A DNA stretch of 64,000 nucleotides, taken from Cantharellus purpuraceus (Eukaryota; Basidiomycota; Agaricomycetes; Cantharellales; Hydnaceae). The notes beneath the pieces were generated by a model that ran no database searches, was not told the origin of the DNA, and was given only the letters and a program-made list of their open reading frames with translations. The stretch is from the NCBI GenBank assembly GCA_025174535.1, contig JALBUN010000034.1, positions 1,510,001 to 1,574,000 on the forward strand. The letters are read 5' to 3'. A program made the translations under genes and the position numbers. Below, in pieces: positions 1-12,198 of this stretch (within the stretch, counting starts at the first letter, position 1; each line of letters starts with the position of its first letter).

Positions 1-800
1 CAATCTGCTGTGCAGTTGCAGTAGCGAGCTTCCTATTCCTATAACCGGTACGCGCCACCCGAAGATAAAAGACTGCAAGTACTGCACGTTGAGCAATCAC
101 CGTGTTGCTTGACAGAATTGCTGCAGAAGGTAGGGGTATTGCCAGAATATTCAACACGTCCTCTGCCTCGCAGGAGAAAGAGGAACGTGTTGTGTGATAC
201 CAAAGGAACGAACGACCTAGATGCGGAGATGCTCGAGAAGGGTTTATAGCCTGGAGGCAGATTGAGACTTCGTCAGCTCAGCAAGGCCACCTAGGGTTGT
301 GGGACTGTATGGCTAGCTTGATAGTAGCAGTTATCGATGAGCTTGACGTTCTACATCAATTAGGGCGATGATAAAAGGCTGATATGAAGGCCGAGGCATG
401 GGAAGAAACGATGACTCAAAACTGCACATGCCAAATGAAGAACATGAGTCACTACGTACGCGTCCCCTACAAAAGTGCAGCTCATCTATGGAGACCTGAT
501 GACAACGTTCACCTTCAAGTCAAGTGCGATCGCCAGTACGTCTCGGACAAGAACGACCTGCCGCCTCCAGCCTTGTTTGGTATTCTAGATGCTTAATTGT
601 TCTCTTGTGTTGTCGCTGTCGCGCACGTTGACCAAAGAACACGCAGTGGTGGACTCGTCGTTGTTGGCAGGTTATGCGTGCACGTTCGTCGTGCCCTGCC
701 GAGACTATGGTTGGGTCTCAGTTTGAACTGCCGGCCGTCATTCAAATGGGCCTATGTTGGCTCCTATCTCAATAGTCTAGCACACTTTCTACTCGCCGCC
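1..800. other. Upstream non-coding stretch
   Basis: I see no convincing gene here. The only open frame of note (384-596, +) has no recognisable motif. The last part is the 5' flank of the MAF1 gene that starts at 801. Confidence 0.4.
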
Positions 801-1973
801 ATGAAGTACATGGAAATTCCTGAACTTGCCTCTCTCTCGCGCAGTCTACACCATCATTCATCAGAGTGTACGGTGCACACCCGCATAGAAGCCTACTCGT
901 GCAAGTCCATCAACAAGGAGAAGAAGCTGTTTGCGACTCTCGAACACTCTTATCTTGAGGATTTAGCAGCTCCCCGCTCACTTCCTCCTAATGCTAGTCC
1001 TCAGGATGATCTAACGCCCTTTGGTCATCTCGCACATCCCACCGCGAGGAAGACCCTCTATCTCCTCATTGCCACCCTCAACGTCGCCTTTCCCGACCAT
1101 TCCTTCTCTACTCTGCGTCCAGACTCGTTTGTACGCGAACCTTCCGGCGCTCACATCTTGAACGCTCTCTCTACCACCCTTATTTCTCTTCGTGCTCCTC
1201 CTAACAGCCTAGGTGTTTCACCCCCACGCAGTTATGCCTCATATCCCCCTCCTCCCGATCCTGAGCCATCTGCATCGTCGTCTCCTTTCTTTCCTTCCTC
1301 TGTTCCTACATCCTCGTCGCCACCAAACCCTTTCGCCAACACCGACAGTGCTCCGCCACCCATCATGTCGGGCACTCACCCTACATTGTACAGACTCCTT
1401 GACGACGTCATCAAACTGGCTGAATGCGAAGTCTTTTCTTACTCACCAGACATCAACTCGGATCCTCACGCTGGCGATTCAGACGATGATGAGCCTGAAA
1501 GTGACGAGGGACCCGAGTTTTCTGATGATGAGTATGATTTCGCAGATCAGTCAGAGCCAGAGGATGACTACACCTTTTCGTTTGATGAGGACAATGAGCC
1601 TGAGGTCACAGTGTCCATATCACCGCCCAAGTCCCGATGGATGCACGATCAGCCACGGAGAAGGACGGATTCATCCGACGATTCAGCACTCAATTCGCCA
1701 GAGCGATCGCGCCCCCATCACATCTCCTCTTTCCGTCACAGGCGTCCTCGTACGCCGTTGCTCTGGTCTTCCCACTGGTTCTTTTATAACAAGAAGCTGA
1801 AGCGTATTTTATTCATATCTGTCTGGGCAAGAAAGAAGGCCTGGCCTGTCTCTACGAGTGTTCTTGAAGAATCTAGTGGGTACCGCTTACCTACCAGTGG
1901 CGAATCTTTCCGAGGTTGGGCGGGTGATGTGGGCGCCGGTGCAAGAGCCCTAGGTCTAGCGAAGAGCTTGTAA
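801..1973 (+). CDS. MAF1: Maf1, repressor of RNA polymerase III
   Basis: Uninterrupted frame of 390 residues. Maf1 is a conserved nuclear/cytoplasmic repressor of RNA polymerase III that links tRNA and 5S transcription to nutrient and stress signals. The three family blocks are visible: the N-terminal block starting MKYMEIPELASLSRSL with the nearby YSCKS motif, the central YSPDINSDP block (about residue 215), and the C-terminal block FFYNKKLKRILFISVWARKK (about residues 325-345). Between blocks are Pro/Ser-rich and strongly acidic linkers, as in fungal Maf1 proteins. I chose the ATG at 801 because the first conserved block begins exactly there; the frame is open upstream to 597, but that part has no family similarity. 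The length is close to yeast Maf1 (about 395 residues). No intron is needed. Confidence 0.93.
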   Translation: MKYMEIPELASLSRSLHHHSSECTVHTRIEAYSCKSINKEKKLFATLEHSYLEDLAAPRSLPPNASPQDDLTPFGHLAHPTARKTLYLLIATLNVAFPDHSFSTLRPDSFVREPSGAHILNALSTTLISLRAPPNSLGVSPPRSYASYPPPPDPEPSASSSPFFPSSVPTSSSPPNPFANTDSAPPPIMSGTHPTLYRLLDDVIKLAECEVFSYSPDINSDPHAGDSDDDEPESDEGPEFSDDEYDFADQSEPEDDYTFSFDEDNEPEVTVSISPPKSRWMHDQPRRRTDSSDDSALNSPERSRPHHISSFRHRRPRTPLLWSSHWFFYNKKLKRILFISVWARKKAWPVSTSVLEESSGYRLPTSGESFRGWAGDVGAGARALGLAKSL

Positions 1974-2753
1974 GGCTCACCTGGTAAGTCGCTGTTTGGT
2001 GACACACCACAATCATCACAGGGGCCTACTAACATGCGTGTGATAATGAGACGCCAAAGATTTCTGTATTAACATCACGAATGCCATGGACAAGCACATT
2101 TTATATCCCCCCCCTACTTTTGTCGGGCTTCCCAATGTACTCATCGACATCGCCTTAATGGCGTCTGTAAGCGCATACCTGTTGTTATAGTCCACCCTTT
2201 GTTTTCATCTTGTGTCCTTTTCCTTCGTCTGTTTTCTTGATTTCCATGTTGCTCTGCCCTATGCTCTCGATTATTTATCCACGATTCACTTGCCTTGTAT
2301 GGACGTCTAGGTTTTCATTCGCGGGAGGGGATTTTTCCAATTGTCACTGTACTTCCCTTAAACATGCAGAGTAGGTAGTTTGGGCATTGTTTTGCGGTTC
2401 GTTGATGTAGCATCATTGTTGACAACGTTGACGCCTCTTCGCGTGGATGTACGAATTTCTGCCTTTGCTAATCAACCACATGGCTCTTCGAAGCGTTTCG
2501 CAAAGTTCTAAACTATTTCTGTAGTAGGATTGTTGCCTAACAAAAGGTGCAATATATATGGGGAAGCTGTAGTGCGCCGCATATATACAGTTGTTTCGAT
2601 TGGTATTTAGCGTGGCTGGTAGCTGGCGGAATTACGGGTATCTCCTCTTCCCTCTTGCTTTCATCACGCTGTCGAAACGATCTTACACCACCCTCATTTA
2701 ACCCCACGCTCCTTTATAAATTGCTACGCTACCTGAGTGGTACAACCTCTATC
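1974..2753. other. Intergenic region
   Basis: I see no gene. The stretch is AT-rich and contains the 3' flank of MAF1. A TATA-like element (TTTATAAAT, about 2712) lies some 40 bases before the next start codon at 2754. Confidence 0.5.
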
Positions 2754-3539
2754 ATGTCCATTTCTTCCGCTCTCAGTAATGGGTCGTATCAAGTCCTGTT
2801 CTGTAAGATTTACATAGTAACGTGGTCTGATTTATTTCACTAACTTTGGTGACAATCTCGGTCAGTTTGGGGGTTGTTAGGCATATCCATCGTTATATTT
2901 GCTCTCCTCCTGGTCTGTACCCCCCTCGGACATCCCCTGAAACGCCGCCTTTTACGCTCGAGTCCTAAGAGCTCGAAGGCCGGCCAATTCAACACCCCTG
3001 AGCTCGAGGCACACACGTTTGAGTTTCGCTCGCCACATTCAGTCGGAACACCTGCACCTCCGTATGAGTGGGTTCTGAGAGTCACGCCTCCGCCGCCTCC
3101 GCCGACTGTGCACTTTCCCTCGGCTGTGGCGCATATCGCACCTGTACTCACCCACCGCTTTTCAGATATCCCTAGAGTGCCTTCAGGACATGGTCTGGGA
3201 ATTCAGACGCAGGAAGGGGTTTCTGGGGAGAAACACGACGTCAAGGCATCCGAGAAAGAAAAACCAGACGAAGTCTATCTAAACAGTAGTCACGGTGACC
3301 TAGATTGCTCGGAGGTGGATGCGGGAAGTCTCGTTTCAAAAGTCGCTCAACTCTCACCTTCTCGGCCACTCTCTGCGGCTGAAGTCGGAACAGTCGAGGC
3401 ACTCTCGGAGACGGAGGCTGAACGTCAGACCAGGCAAGATCGATACCGAGCACTCCTGCTGCAGAGCAACGAACAATCCAGACGGGAGCTCCTCAAGAGT
3501 ATGCCAGAAGAGGATCGGATGGTTGCTCTTGCGCTCTAG
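2754..3539 (+). CDS. Orphan single-pass membrane protein (240 aa)
   Basis: Two exons, 2754-2802 and 2866-3539, joined across a 63-nt GTAAGA...CAG intron with a CTAAC branch site. The join restores an N-terminal stretch whose core (FWGLLGISIVIFALLLVC, residues 17-34) is a clear transmembrane helix, followed by KRRLLR. This fits a signal-anchored protein with a basic cytosolic flank. The rest (about 200 residues) is hydrophilic, with a Pro-rich patch near residue 85 and a Gln/Glu/Arg-rich, probably helical C-terminus (AERQTRQDRY). I recognise no family. It is the first of three unrelated short-anchor, long-tail proteins in the first 10 kb. The intron and the TATA-like box at about 2712 support it as a real gene. 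Confidence 0.6.
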
Positions 3540-4447
3540 ACTGGTCTGATCACAGGAAACATACATGTAAAGGTTGCTATTATTATGCTTTGTGTCGTTA
3601 TCTTGTTATTATAAATGCATGCACTCACTTTACTATCGCTAATGCTTGTGAGATGTTATTCCTTGATTGCTTTGAAACCGTTGTAACAAAGCTAAAGCTT
3701 CCAACTCAAGACTATCATGCACAAGCTTCGTAGCTGGTAAGATAAATTATGAAGGTCGACGAGATCATGCGCGGGAAAACAGATTATTAAAGCGTGAACG
3801 CATCGCATGGTGTAAGAGTGGGTTAAGAATGGCCGTGCTGGAAGGTGATGGGAAATTGATTGCATCTAAATTTATGTCACCCATCGAAGAGGACAATAAT
3901 GTTATTATATATATATAGCCAAGATACCACAAAAATATGGAATGGATGTCTGGGATCATAATTACCGCTAGCTTGCGCTGGGAAGTAGACTCGTTCAATG
4001 TCAAGGCAAACAAACATCAAGTCACCACTGTACCATGTCTGTTTAATGCCGGACTCAAACTCTGCTACATCTCTTCAATCTGTCATGGGTTCTGTTAGTA
4101 TATAGCAGGAGAGGTCCGGAGTAAGAAGCTTTCCTCAATATCTCAGTCATGTCAAGCAATCAGCGGAGTTTGAAAAAATGCATCATTGTCTTTACACGAC
4201 ATTCTCCAAAACTCAAGTAGCATCCAAAGCTCGAGGATGCTATATAAGATGTCGTTTCCCTCGACTGAAGGGGATAGTGTAGGTTTCGTGACTGCTCACA
4301 AACTGCGGTTTTGCTGATAAAAAGACTTGTATTACTAATGGCATTATGTAAGTCCCTTTGAAGACGGGTCCTCACAACTCCATACGGGCGAAGACTATGC
4401 TCGCACCATACAGCTGAGAATGCCCCGTCAGGCTTTCAGTTCCTCAT
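3540..4447. other. Intergenic region
   Basis: I see nothing convincing. Short minus-strand frames at 3765-4013 and 4160-4375 lack codon bias and motifs. The part around 3900-3920 is a short AT-alternating run. Confidence 0.45.
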
Positions 4448-4708
4448 ATGGCTTCCGTTAAGTACCCGCCGTTCAATACTTATGGTCAATTGGCGGGTCT
4501 CGGATTCCTCGAGATCCTGACTAGCCAGACCAACGTCACGTGATGGACCGCGAACACTGAGTATCAGGTTGTTGTCGCTCAACCAGCCCTCGACGCGACT
4601 TGCATTTTAACATACAACACCCCCAACGGCGTCACCCTCAACCCCAGCAACCTCAAAGCAAACGAGACGATACGCCGTGTGTACTCACTTGTTAATCTCC
4701 CCCGCTAA
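4448..4708 (+). pseudogene. Decayed coding fragment with one in-frame TGA
   Basis: A plausible coding frame starts at the ATG at 4448 (MASVKYPPFNTYG). It is interrupted by one TGA at 4541-4543 and continues in the same frame for 54 codons to a TAA at 4706-4708. Both halves look protein-like (Asn/Thr/Val-rich, for example YNTPNGVTLNPSNL) and would join directly as ...QTNVT-stop-WTANT.... I cannot name the family. The simplest reading is a relic of a duplicated or truncated gene. A small intron around the stop is possible, but I found no good donor. Confidence 0.35.
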
Positions 4709-4838
4709 ACTATCCTCATTAGTTCTCATTCGACATCCCAGACATTCGCTCAGTGTATGTCACACAGCTAAATAATTGGTCTATTTGCTGCCGACAGTGT
4801 GCCTGCTAATAATATAAGTACACAATTTGTAGCGCAAC

Positions 4839-7734
4839 ATGGACAGAATGGCTGTTGGTTTAACCCCTATTGTATTCCTCTGCGTCTCCGGATCTGCTGC
4901 AGCTCCTCCCCCCTTCAGCTTCATCACTAGGTCCGCATTCACTCGTCTGCAGGCAGACAATGACAACATCATCTTGCCATCTCCGTCATCCTCAAATCTC
5001 TCTGCCAGTCGTCAATCCCCTCAGGACCTTAGCAATCTTCGGGACGAGCTACAGCCCATACCTAATGCATTCTTTCCCACATATGGCATCGTGCTTCTGG
5101 TACTTTTTATCGTAATATGCATTCTTTCCAGTATACTCGTACTGGTTACAATGCATTCTCGAGCAACACGGGAATGGATCGGCACTCTTCTGGGTCGTGT
5201 ATATTCTCGGTTTTCTAGAAATCACCACGGATCTGGGGTTCACACGGACACTCAAAAAAGCAGTACAGAGAAAAATCGTTGCGATTCACAGTTGGACATT
5301 TTGCCTGTGCATGGGAATCCCTCAAGCCGATACAATATCTCCTTAGAGCTCATGAACAAACCAAAGGCTACTGCGAGCGAGGAGACGGTGACCACCATTC
5401 CTGATGCTCCCTTCTCTGTCTCCGGCCACTCTCCGCCACCCTCTAGCCAGAAGCATTGGACTTCAAAACCCCCTCTTTCTCCGCATGACTCTGCCCATTC
5501 TCGCCCACCATCTCGACCTTTCTCACCCTTTCTTGATCATCTACAGACACTTCTGTCAACAAGCAAAAGGATGTTTCAAGTCCTCACTGCCAGTTCTTCT
5601 GCCCCTCACTCACCGTCACCGAATGACATTGTCAACGTGGACCCTTCTAAGCCAACTCCTGCAGAATTCGATGCCATCATCCCTCGTCCTCCCATAAAGA
5701 GAAGTGATTCAGACGGCATCGAGATCATGAAAGTGGAAGGCGACACTAGCTGTGAAGATATTGTCCTGACTCCTGTTCCAACACCCACGGAGCAGAGCGG
5801 GCTTCATCAGAGCGATCATTCCACCACTCACAGTCCAACTTCTATCTGTTCTAGATCTGGTTTCTACACCCTCTCTGGTGACGCACAACTCTCAGCAAGC
5901 ACAGCATTTCATTCTTTTATTGACCTAAGCATGCTTGCTACTCCTAGCGACACTCATGCTGACATTATTCCGGCTAATCCCTCAGATGAAGAGGACCCTG
6001 TAAAATGTGTGTTATCTCCACGATATGTTCACGGATTACAGCTGGAGACCATACATGAAGAGAGCGATGCCCAAAATGCATCTCTCACTCTTGCACCATC
6101 TACATCCGCAGTTGAGGACGATTCGCCTGTGTCATATTACGACAAGAGTGACAATCCCGTATCTACCACCAGCCATGACATCCCCACTAGCTCTCCTGAA
6201 ATACGAGTGGACGCTCTGGATGAAGTACAACATGTGAGTTGCTGCTTGTCGTGTGTATACGTGCTTTTGTCAGTTACTAATGTGTGTGTAGGATTCGACA
6301 GCATTCTCGGAGCAAATGGCCATTTCTAAACCTGCTCATGGACAATTTTTGCCATCACGCTTCTTTCCTGCAACTCGACCACCCCCACCACCGTCCGAAC
6401 CTACGTCCGCCGCTGTTCAAGTCATATCAGCACTTCGAAGTCCCGAAAGGCAAGACAGGCGCCGCTCAGTGGCTTGGCTTCAGCCAGTCATAGACTGGGC
6501 TGTAGACCATCCACAAGACGACTGTGACTACGATCCGAAGGGGGGCAATCTGGAGGACATTGACATGGAAAGCGATGCCGAATGCGCTGAGGCATTGCAT
6601 GCTGCAGATGCCATGGCAGCTGTCATGGATTCTCTGGCTGCAATAGGGATGGATCCGTCAGACATGGGCCTTGTGACAGAAGAAGCTATTTCTTCCACTT
6701 TGAACAACTCAAGCTTTCATTCGACGTCACCTTTTCTCTCCGCAGATTCTGAGACCCTCCGTGCGAGCCCCAATGCACGAGCTGTAGAAGCAGATCTCAT
6801 TGAAGAACAAGAGGTGGAACAGGAGATCGGAGCGTCAGTCGGAGCAATCACTCCACAAAGGTTAGATCAAAAATCAGGCGTATCCACACACACGAAAATT
6901 CAATATCGAAATATGTACCAAGACCGACGACAAGGAGAGAGTATCAAGACAGCTCTCATCTCTCTTCTTTCCCCCTCCTCGCCACGCATTGGCAATTCTG
7001 GTGAAATTCAATCCGAAGCCCATGAATTATCTGATATTCCGACATCCCCAGAGCAAGGTTCCAATACGGGAAGAATGGCATCCCGATTTGATTCAGGACG
7101 GGATAAATTTCAAAACAGAAGTGCAGACGGCCAGGAGGTGAACAGAGACTCGAAGAACGATGCAGGTCGAGCCCGTTCCCCAACCGCCTCACGCACTGTA
7201 ACACGTCCTACACGTGCTACGCCACAGGGTCGTGTATATGCGTCTCCATCTTCTCTCGCAGGATTATCCCCTCTTGAAGTTGCGAAGAAGTTTTCCAACA
7301 CAAGTGTTTCATCGGCGGGGTCGACACCCTCTCCATCCGGGACCCGTGCAGCATCACCTCAGCATCGACCCTCTCCCGTGTCACCTCTACAACTGCGCAG
7401 AACCAAAGGGGCAACGGGCTCCTCGTCGTTCGACTGCGCTGCCTCTACATTGATTTCTTCTTCTCGCCACGATCCAGTGAGTCCATCTCCCCGTAGTCGG
7501 ACACCCATATCCCATCGTCAGTACCGGCAACAACATGGAGAACCCTCTGATTTTGGATACACCAAGTCGACCCCAATGCTGTCGGTGCAGCATGATACAG
7601 GGTTCTTGCCACAATCCAGCTCGTCTCCTATATCTCTTTCGAAACGGCAGAAGTCACCAGCAGCCTCGGCTCTAGCTCGCCCGCCTCCAGTCCTCCTTGA
7701 GAAGACCAATTCTATGGGTTTCGAGTTAGTGTAG
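4839..7734 (+). CDS. Large orphan membrane protein with disordered tail (945 aa)
   Basis: Two exons, 4839-6233 and 6292-7734, joined in phase 0 across a 58-nt intron (GTGAGT, branch TACTAAT, TAG). The N-terminus looks like a cleavable signal sequence (MAVGLTPIVFLCVSGSAAA). A single strong transmembrane helix follows at about residues 80-104 (YGIVLLVLFIVICILSSILV), giving a type I-like topology with a short ectodomain of about 55 residues. The remaining 840 residues are Ser/Pro/Thr-rich and low in predicted structure. They include SP/TP clusters that could be kinase sites and a short Ala-rich helical patch near residue 560 (AEALHAADAMAAVMD). I recognise no domain. Start codons at 4839 and 4848 are both possible; the second gives a more typical signal peptide. 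Confidence 0.7.
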
Positions 7735-9081
7735 GTCGCGCTCATGGTAGATGTCCTTGGATGTGAGTATTGCACAAAAAAAACTTCAGAGCTTCCAAAA
7801 TCTTTCCACCTCTACCTGCGTTCTCCAAGGCTAAAGGGTACATCCTAGAACCTAGATTATTGTGTAACTGTTTCTAATACCGTGTCATATTATTGTTTGT
7901 TTCGTCTCAGCACTGCTACGATTATCGAATGTAACTGTGAATTCTGTTCTAACAATTGTTGATTCTACCGCAGCAAACAAGAGATGATGGGTCATGACAC
8001 TACAACTACAGTCACAAAAAAATTTGTGCAGGGTTGAAAGTAACTGGTGGGTTTTGTGTCACAAGTCATCGGAGTGCACCCGTATTGATAACTCCTTGAT
8101 GCAATAAGATGCAACATAAACTCTTCGGAACCCAAGCCCTCGACATATGATGATTTTATCCAACAAAAACACAACTGTTTATTTGACAAGAGGAGTTAAC
8201 CGTTAGCAGGAACTTGGGATCGAGTATTGATAGGCAAGCGCAGTCGTAAAGCGGGTGATCCGAGCAACTGTCGGAGCAATCCATCTTGTCAAGGGGAATA
8301 TAAAAGGAGCTGGCAATAATTCGGTTTCGTCCATGTTGCATAAACTTTTCCCATGGGAGGCCGAGTGCGACTTCTTTCGCCTGGGTAGGTGAAAGCCATG
8401 CGTATCTCATCTGAAACCTCCGTGCAGGTTAATACATGGCGCGGAGGCATGAATCCATCGAGTTATCACCCAATATTCAGAATCATGTTGGACACAATTT
8501 AGGATCTGACAGATCTGAAGTACAGGCCTTTAGGTATTCCTCCGTTGACGGTATGACAAGAACTCACGCGTTGGCCATGGCGTTAACTCACATGCGGCGT
8601 TGCGAAGGTTGTCAAGCTTCGAAGACGCATGGAGGACACATGTCCTTATTCCCGCGCTGGTCTTGTGCAAGAGGCGTCGGGATGCAGGGGCGTCCAGCCT
8701 TTAACCGGCTTCAGCTAATGCCATGTAGGGCAGAAAGACGGCCGTCCCAAGTAATGCTCTATGTGGCTGTCTGCGTAGCTGCCATATCGCGAAGCCCGAG
8801 ATGACAACTCCTCAAGGCCAGCAATTGGATAATGGGATTTTTGGTTTGGTCTGTTCAGGGCTTGGGACCATACGGACTCCCCAGTTCAAATTCTTGACAT
8901 TATTAATAGAGGTTAACTTGCAGGTATCGGGGCCTAAGCTGCCAAATTTAGCACAAGGTTTCAATGAGATCTGTGCCGTCGCTGACCGTGTTAGTAAGCT
9001 GCTAAATTAGCGATATTGACTTCACAGAGATCTGTCCGCAGTACTGTATATACTCAGCCCAACACAGAGAGTATTGCGTTA
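7735..9081. other. Intergenic region
   Basis: No supported gene. The 122-codon open frame at 8436-8804 lacks motifs and splice context. A TATA-like GTATATAC (about 9047) precedes the next start codon at 9082. Confidence 0.45.
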
Positions 9082-9879
9082 ATGCCACGAGCAAGTGTAA
9101 CAGTTGTTGCCAGAAGCACCCCCTCGGAGACGCAGGGGTCGACAACCCAGACGAACTCTTCATTCTTTACGGTTCGTTGTCGTCTCTCAACGTCGGTTTA
9201 TTGTCACTGATTCCAAATCATTATTAGTTCCTCATCGCCCTCCTCATCCTTGTGTTTGCTTCTGGAGCACTGGTACTACGCGCTCTTCTCATTAGGCGTC
9301 GTTTCCGCAGACGCTTGCAACAAGCTATCGACGCTGGCATCATTCCAGCTCCGCCAAGTCTCCAAGATAAGCCAGAGCTTTACGACGTCTGCGTTCGTTC
9401 TGTTGGAGATGCTGTCGATTGGGAGACTATGCTGGTTTGTTGTATCCATATGTTAGTTGGCCTAGATGCTGAGGATTTGGTAGCCTATCTGTGTTACCGA
9501 CTTGGGAACGCCGCAAAAGACCTACGCCAAACGTGCACCGAACACGCCCATGCGTACGGCGTGTCGTCCCTCGATAGAGGGACATTTAATGGCGCTATTA
9601 GGCCATCGCTATACTCCGACCTCAGTTGCTCAACAGCCTGTCCCATCGCACGATCCCGATACAAGTTCCAAGTCCGACTTCCAACATTCGACGCTGCAAG
9701 TGGCTGTGCTCATCGCGATGCCCTGTGAGAATCCTTGCATTCCCCCATTGGAGTCACGCTCGCATCCTGGTTCACCAAAAGGCAAACGGCGAGAGTCTGC
9801 TATCCACGACGATGCGGTCCCAGATGTTATGCTTGGAGTTAACACCTTCGCCGTGATGCCTGACACTGACGACTCATGA
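9082..9879 (+). CDS. Small orphan single-pass membrane protein (230 aa)
   Basis: Three exons: 9082-9171, 9228-9434 and 9484-9879. The introns are 56 and 49 nt and both joins are phase 0. The protein has a Ser/Thr-rich 30-residue N-terminus, a transmembrane helix (FLIALLILVFASGALVLRAL, residues 31-50), then a strongly basic RRRFRRRLQQ stretch, which predicts a cytosolic C-terminus. Downstream the motif DKPELYDV and the final part with LQVAVLIAMP and VMLGV look like a widespread but unnamed agaricomycete family of short membrane proteins; this assignment is from memory and not certain. The tail is Pro/Ser-rich. The function is unknown. Confidence 0.65.
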
Positions 9880-10888
9880 TGCAACGTATTATGCTTTATG
9901 TTATTCTAGGTTGTATTCGCGCAATGGACCCTACTGTGGCCCTGCGCGTGCTGTAAAATTTAACTATTCGGGGAGGTCGACACAGATCTCATGCACTGTT
10001 CTTCATAATTATACCCGCTTACACTCGAGACATGGTAACGAATGCTGAAGCCAGCCAAGAAGGGCAGGGAGCTTGAATATGAATACATACTTCTGTACGT
10101 CCATAGAAAAACATTATCCAAACGTGCGAAATCATGGGTTCACATTATCGTGAAACCTGGTCGGATGCACCATTATCCATGCTGGCATCTAACAAATTGC
10201 CATTGCAAGAAGCTGCACGGTCATGTATTGGAATGTCCTAGCACATTATTGCCAAATCAATACGCTCAGTTCGGTTTATATATGCAGACCAAAAATACAG
10301 AGATAACATTTCTTACTCCCCTTCGGTGGGTCTGATAGGACACTATTACCACTCGGGCGCAGCCTCATAATCTGTTCAGCCACTTTGTAGAGGCAGACTC
10401 AGCAAACAAATATCTTAACTGTAAATACACTTAAAATCGGCAATTATGCATGTGCACACCACATTGAAGTATGGGATGTCACTGTGTATTCACACATCTA
10501 CCACTGACTTTCAAGTCAGATCGCCCAACAGCGTGTAGCCAGGCATAGTTTGCTGACCGGACCTTGCAATAGTCATAGCACTTTTAAGGGCACAAAGTCC
10601 CACTGGTAGATCTATATCGAGAAACAACAGCTAGATGAGGTAGCTGGCGGCAAGGATGAAGTTTCCTAAGGAGGCTGAATATACACTAGCAGTAGGATGT
10701 GTTGACGAGTAATTGGTCGACACTATGCAAGGCTTTTTGAGTGGTTAGCGCTTTAGCGTTGAGTTGAGCTGAGTCGGATTCACAAGGAATAGGTCACGTT
10801 ATCACGTGGTCTTCCCGGCTTTTCTGCCCAAAGTTTTACCTCCTCTTATGTGCATTGTCGCTGAGAGAATAGGTCGTGTTCCACTCGG
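9880..10888. other. Intergenic region
   Basis: About 1 kb without a supported gene. An E-box-like ATCACGTGG (about 10800) lies roughly 90 bases before the mitochondrial carrier start. I saw no tRNA or repeat. Confidence 0.45.
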
Positions 10889-12111
10889 ATGAAGTCTCGC
10901 GTCTCATCAGAGCCTGCCAAGAAAAACATTGATTATGTTGCTCGAGAGTTACTTGCGGGAGGCATTGCAGGTTCCGTTGTAAGTCCCGAATTCGTTATTT
11001 ATCCTCTACTTTCTTATTGTGTTCTATTTATCATCAGGCGAAGACAGTCGTTGCACCCTTTGACCGCGTCAAGATCCTTTTCCAGGCGTCCAATCCACAG
11101 TTTTTAAAATATGCAGGTTTGACCAAGTGTCATTCCCGCTACAATAAATTTTCGATCAGATTTATAGGGAAATGGACAGGTGTCTTCCGTGCTACTCAGG
11201 AAATATACCTGCAATCCGGCACACGTGGTCTATTTCAAGGACACTCAGCAACCCTTCTTCGTATTTTTCCTTATGCGGCGATTAAATTTATGGCCTACAG
11301 CCACATTCGTCGTGTAAGCGTTCCATACATTCGGTTTGGATTGACTTGTCACTCTTGATATTTTCAGCATCTGATACCCACTAAAGGTAGTGAAACGAAC
11401 GTGAGACGGTTCTTCGCTGGCTCATTATCTGGTACGCGTCGTCATGAATTTTAGGATGGTATCTCATAGTATGTTTGCTTCAAAGGCACCACCTCTGTCA
11501 TATTTACCTATCCTCTCGAGCTCATCCGCGTCCGTTTGGCATACCAAACTCGTGCATCCTTGACCACCTCACCTACCCTGCATCATCATTCACTTTCTCA
11601 AATCATCACCCTTATTTATCACGAAGGCTCTTCTACTACAACTTTATCATCTGTTCCACATCCTACTCCCGTGCCATCACCGAAACAATCACGTATCTTC
11701 TCTTCTTTTCCTCTCCTGAAATTTTATCGCGGGTTTTCTGTGACTTTAATAGGAATGATTCCATACTCGGGGACGTCGTTTCTCGCGTGGGATTTGTTAC
11801 GAGCGAAGATGTATAGCATCGACACGAAACCCTCACGCATGGGTAACCTTGTCGTTGGCGCGATATCTGGAGTTCTAGGCCAGACAGTATCCTACCCATT
11901 CGAGGTGGTCCGACGACGAATGCAAGTGGGGGGTTTGACGCAACCAGACCGATGGATAGGTTGGAGAGAGACTGTCAAAACAATATGGAGACAAGGGGGT
12001 TGGCAGGGCTTTTTCATCGGCTTGAGTATTGGTTATTTAAAGATTGTGCCCATGACTGCTGTTAGCTTTGCTGTTTGGGAGGAGATGAAGGAGTTACTCA
12101 AGATAGATTGA
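10889..12111 (+). CDS. LEU5: Leu5-type mitochondrial CoA carrier (SLC25 family, 334 aa)
   Basis: Five exons: 10889-10978, 11038-11116, 11168-11313, 11368-11431 and 11486-12111, total 1,005 nt. Mitochondrial carrier family proteins sit in the inner membrane as three repeats of two helices. All three signature motifs are present: PFDRVK in repeat 1, PLELIR in repeat 2 and PFEVVRRRM in repeat 3. The segments [28 protein letters not shown] and RVRLAYQT are typical of yeast Leu5 and human SLC25A16/A42, which are needed for mitochondrial coenzyme A accumulation. A long Ser/Thr/Pro-rich loop of about 45 residues sits in repeat 2, between LIYHEGS and FYRGFSV, and is longer than in most carriers. Subfamily confidence is lower than family confidence. 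Confidence 0.88.
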
Positions 12112-12198
12112 TGTATCCTGTAGCGCCGGTATTGCTGATCCTGTCAATTTTATGGTAGATACAGGCAACCATAAGCCCCCTCAAAAGTACCTGATCCT

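Noticed and set aside
4541..4543. TGA as a possible selenocysteine codon
   Set aside because: Most fungi lack selenocysteine insertion machinery, there is no recognisable SECIS hairpin, and the frame has no known selenoprotein homology.
8436..8804. 122-codon plus-strand open frame between two membrane-protein genes
   Set aside because: Irregular composition, no domain, no splice context and no nearby promoter signal; likely chance.
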